From: an uncultured beta proteobacterium
GTDB taxonomy: Bacteria; Pseudomonadota; Gammaproteobacteria; Burkholderiales; Burkholderiaceae_C
Reading direction: 5' to 3'
Assembly: GCA_903870955.1 (NCBI GenBank)
Contig: CAIQEX010000473.1
Location: forward strand, 1-7,670
DNA: 7,670 nucleotides
Part shown: positions 5,676 to 7,670 of the stretch, in pieces
Layout of the letters: every line of letters begins with the position of its first letter
Position numbering within the stretch: the stretch's first letter is position 1
Notes under the pieces: generated by a model
Database searches by the model: none
Told to the model about the DNA's origin: nothing
Seen by the model: the letters and a program-made list of their open reading frames with translations, nothing else
Position numbers and translations under genes: made by a program

Positions 5676-7670
5676 AGCGGTAGCCGAAGTAGAAGAAGTA
5701 AGACTCACTGGTCTCGTGGTTAGTCAGGCCATCGCTCTGCGAAGTCTCGTAGATACCTTCGGCCATCACGCTGGCGCGGTCTGACAATTTGTAGGACACG
5801 CGCAATCCAGGGGAGATACGGCTGATCTTGGTCTGCGTGTTATCGGTCTGGGTGTAGTAGCGGATCGATGGCTCCAGGCTCATCCTGGTTCCCATGAAAC
5901 CCGTCAGGTTGTTATAGGCAAGCTGGGTACCATTTGTGGTGTCGCTGCTGATCTGACTCAGACTGAAGCCGTTGATGTCCCGGTCGGAATACAAGTTGGA
6001 GCCCGTGAGTTGGAACGACACGTTGTATTGGGCACCTGTAGCGGGTTGGGCCTGAAAGTTACCCACAGCCGGCAGCGCGCCGACGTCACTGTAACGGAAA
6101 TCCATAGAGCCCTGCCACTTGGGCGACAGCGCACGCGAGAAACTGACCATCGCCTGCTGAGCCTTTGCAGCCGTCGCCAAAGCAGCCCCTTGCAGTTCAC
6201 CCAAACTACGGGTTTGCAAGAGGGTCTTCAAGGAGGTTCCACCCAGACTGATCAGCGCATCGCTGAGCTGCAGTGAGGGAGCCTTGCGCTGATCGACCAA
6301 CATGCTCACCGTCGTGTCGTAGGGTCCCTGGAAGGAGCCCTGCAATGTCAACGCATTGAGTTCATTGAAGTTGATGTCGTAGTCGACTTGGGTGAACATC
6401 GACATCGTCTCGCCGAAATAGCGCACTTCGGCACCAATGGCGCGCCGATCAGAAATGCCTTCCGTCGTCTGCTCAACCAGAGACAGATTGCCGCCCCAAT
6501 GTTCGAACAAATTGTCAGCTTCCACCATGACACCGGCCATGGTCTGCTGAGGCGCATTCACCAGGGTATTGGCCGGCACGCCCAGCATGGCATCGACCTT
6601 GTAATGTTCCGCAAACGGCATTGCCATGGAGACACCATCAAACAAACCGAATAGCGAACCTCCGATGGCGGACTGGCGCCCGACACGGAAGTCCATTCGG
6701 CTCTTGATGTCGCGGTAATCCATATAGGCCGCGCTGATCAATCCCTGGGTGGCAGAGGTCTGCGAGCTCGCAGCGGCCAGATTGTCTGAGTGCGAGCCAC
6801 GCATGATGAGTTTGGTAATGGATTCATCCGTCTCATAACGGCCGGTGGCATCCCAGCTGGACACCAGCACCGACTGGTTGGTGCGGGTCAGCGTGTTTTG
6901 ATCAATCCCATTGGCAATGTTGACCAGTGAGTCGGTTTTGGTCTGACCGCCGTAATAGTATTGCGACACGCTACCGGTGGCACTCAAGCGCTTCTTGTCA
7001 GGCTTGAGACCCGTTGCATCACTCTTTGCTGCCGCAGTGGGTGCACCCAAAGCCGCCAGCCGCTGCGCCACGCGCCCTGCCGCTTCGCCTTGCGGGTAGA
7101 GCTTTTGATACAGCTGGTATTCGGCCCGCGCCTTATTCGGGTTATTCAATGCCTCCCATGCCTGACCAATCAACTCCTGCGCCGCTGGTGTATAGGGATT
7201 GGGTGGCAACATCAGCGCCTGATTGGTCGCGTCAATGGTGTCCTGGTAACGGCGCTCGTTATAGGCTGCCTGGGCCTTGGCGAGCAGGGCCGCGCCTTGT
7301 CCATCCGCATCGGCGACATCGGTTTCAACCTTGGTTTGCGGTCCGGGCGCTGCGGCCACGGGCGCGGGCGCTCCAACGACATTGGCTACAGCTGGAGTAG
7401 CCGGAGCAACTTGCTGCGCAGAACTCGCCACACTCAGGACGCGGGCTTCCGGAAAATTGGCCATGGCCCGTCTGCGCACGGTCTCGGCGTCTTTTTCGCT
7501 CTTGAAGAAACCCATCACCAAATCTGTGCTTTTAACTCCAGCGCGTTCGCTATTCTGGGTATACACGTCGTAGTTTTGGAACGCGGCCGGTATGCGTGGC
7601 ATCGGCGCTGCCAGCTCTGCTGACGCGGATTGCAACACCACCACATAGCGACGGTCTTGCACACTCTCAG
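5662..7670 (-). CDS. SPOR-like/TPR/outer-membrane beta-barrel protein (5' end outside window)
   Basis: The frame is open to the right edge. The first in-frame start inside the window, a GTG at 7662, leaves no signal peptide, so the true start is almost certainly outside; numbering below begins at that GTG. Residues 5-80 resemble a SPOR-type domain (RYVVVLQSA, then YDVYT, LVMGFFKSEKDAETVRRRA and FPEARVLSVAS). An Ala/Pro/Val-rich linker (81-121) follows, then helices like two or three TPR units (about 123-206). From about 228 to 666 there is alternating polar/aromatic beta sequence rich in Gly, Ser, Thr and Tyr, ending YFFYFGYRYDFQ, as expected of an outer-membrane barrel. A periplasmic TPR joined to a barrel recalls the architecture of exopolysaccharide exporters such as PgaA or BcsC, but no sequence match to these is claimed. 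The substrate is unknown. Confidence 0.8.
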   Translation of the reverse strand, partial: ESVQDRRYVVVLQSASAELAAPMPRIPAAFQNYDVYTQNSERAGVKSTDLVMGFFKSEKDAETVRRRAMANFPEARVLSVASSAQQVAPATPAVANVVGAPAPVAAAPGPQTKVETDVADADGQGAALLAKAQAAYNERRYQDTIDATNQALMLPPNPYTPAAQELIGQAWEALNNPNKARAEYQLYQKLYPQGEAAGRVAQRLAALGAPTAAAKSDATGLKPDKKRLSATGSVSQYYYGGQTKTDSLVNIANGIDQNTLTRTNQSVLVSSWDATGRYETDESITKLIMRGSHSDNLAAASSQTSATQGLISAAYMDYRDIKSRMDFRVGRQSAIGGSLFGLFDGVSMAMPFAEHYKVDAMLGVPANTLVNAPQQTMAGVMVEADNLFEHWGGNLSLVEQTTEGISDRRAIGAEVRYFGETMSMFTQVDYDINFNELNALTLQGSFQGPYDTTVSMLVDQRKAPSLQLSDALISLGGTSLKTLLQTRSLGELQGAALATAAKAQQAMVSFSRALSPKWQGSMDFRYSDVGALPAVGNFQAQPATGAQYNVSFQLTGSNLYSDRDINGFSLSQISSDTTNGTQLAYNNLTGFMGTRMSLEPSIRYYTQTDNTQTKISRISPGLRVSYKLSDRASVMAEGIYETSQSDGLTNHETSESYFFYFGYRYDFQ

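Noticed and set aside
5676..5708. Longer DUF2844 protein starting at GTG 5708
   Set aside because: It adds a Ser/Thr-rich stretch before a complete signal peptide and increases the overlap with the upstream gene; the ATG at 5675 is more sensible.
6961..7623. 220-codon plus-strand open frame opposite the SPOR/TPR region
   Set aside because: Composition (Arg, Leu, Gly, His, Cys) is that of an antisense shadow; the opposite strand encodes recognisable domains.

Overview
All recognisable genes in this window lie on the minus strand. They form two blocks of different kinds, separated by a 204-base non-coding gap (3533-3736). The proteins look most like those of Betaproteobacteria, probably order Burkholderiales and perhaps Comamonadaceae (Rhodoferax/Polaromonas-like). 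This rests on protein resemblance, the DUF2844-DUF3443 pair that is typical of that order, and moderately high GC. It is recall, not a search result.

Read in the direction of transcription (right to left), the first block is a three-gene cell-envelope locus. It starts with a large protein cut by the right window edge, made of a SPOR-like N-terminal domain, a TPR segment and a long beta-barrel-like C-terminal region (5662-7670). Next is a small exported DUF2844 protein (5205-5675), whose start overlaps the end of the upstream gene by 14 bases. Last is a large DUF3443 protein with a lipoprotein-like signal (3737-5197), starting 7 bases after the DUF2844 stop. The DUF3443 protein has two D-T-G-S/T motifs about 264 residues apart, along with other pepsin-like landmarks. 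It may be a bacterial pepsin-like aspartic peptidase, or a relic of one. This is the most interesting signal in the window.

The second block is the System I cytochrome c maturation (ccm) operon in the order ccmA-ccmB-ccmC-ccmD-ccmE-ccmF, with ccmF running off the left edge. CcmA and CcmB, with CcmC and CcmD, form the ABC-type complex that loads heme onto the periplasmic chaperone CcmE. CcmF then takes part in ligating that heme to apocytochromes c. All the diagnostic residues checked are present: the CcmA Walker and signature motifs, the CcmC WWD motif and two histidines, the CcmE heme-binding His, and the CcmF His and WWD motif. Gene spacing is tight (ATGA overlap of ccmB/ccmC, 2-10 base gaps elsewhere). 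The exception is a 64-base ccmA-ccmB linker that contains a hairpin and a strong ribosome binding site.

The gap between the blocks holds several inverted repeats and a weak promoter candidate. It probably carries the control region of the ccm operon. No RNA genes, mobile elements, CRISPR arrays or convincing rho-independent terminators were seen.
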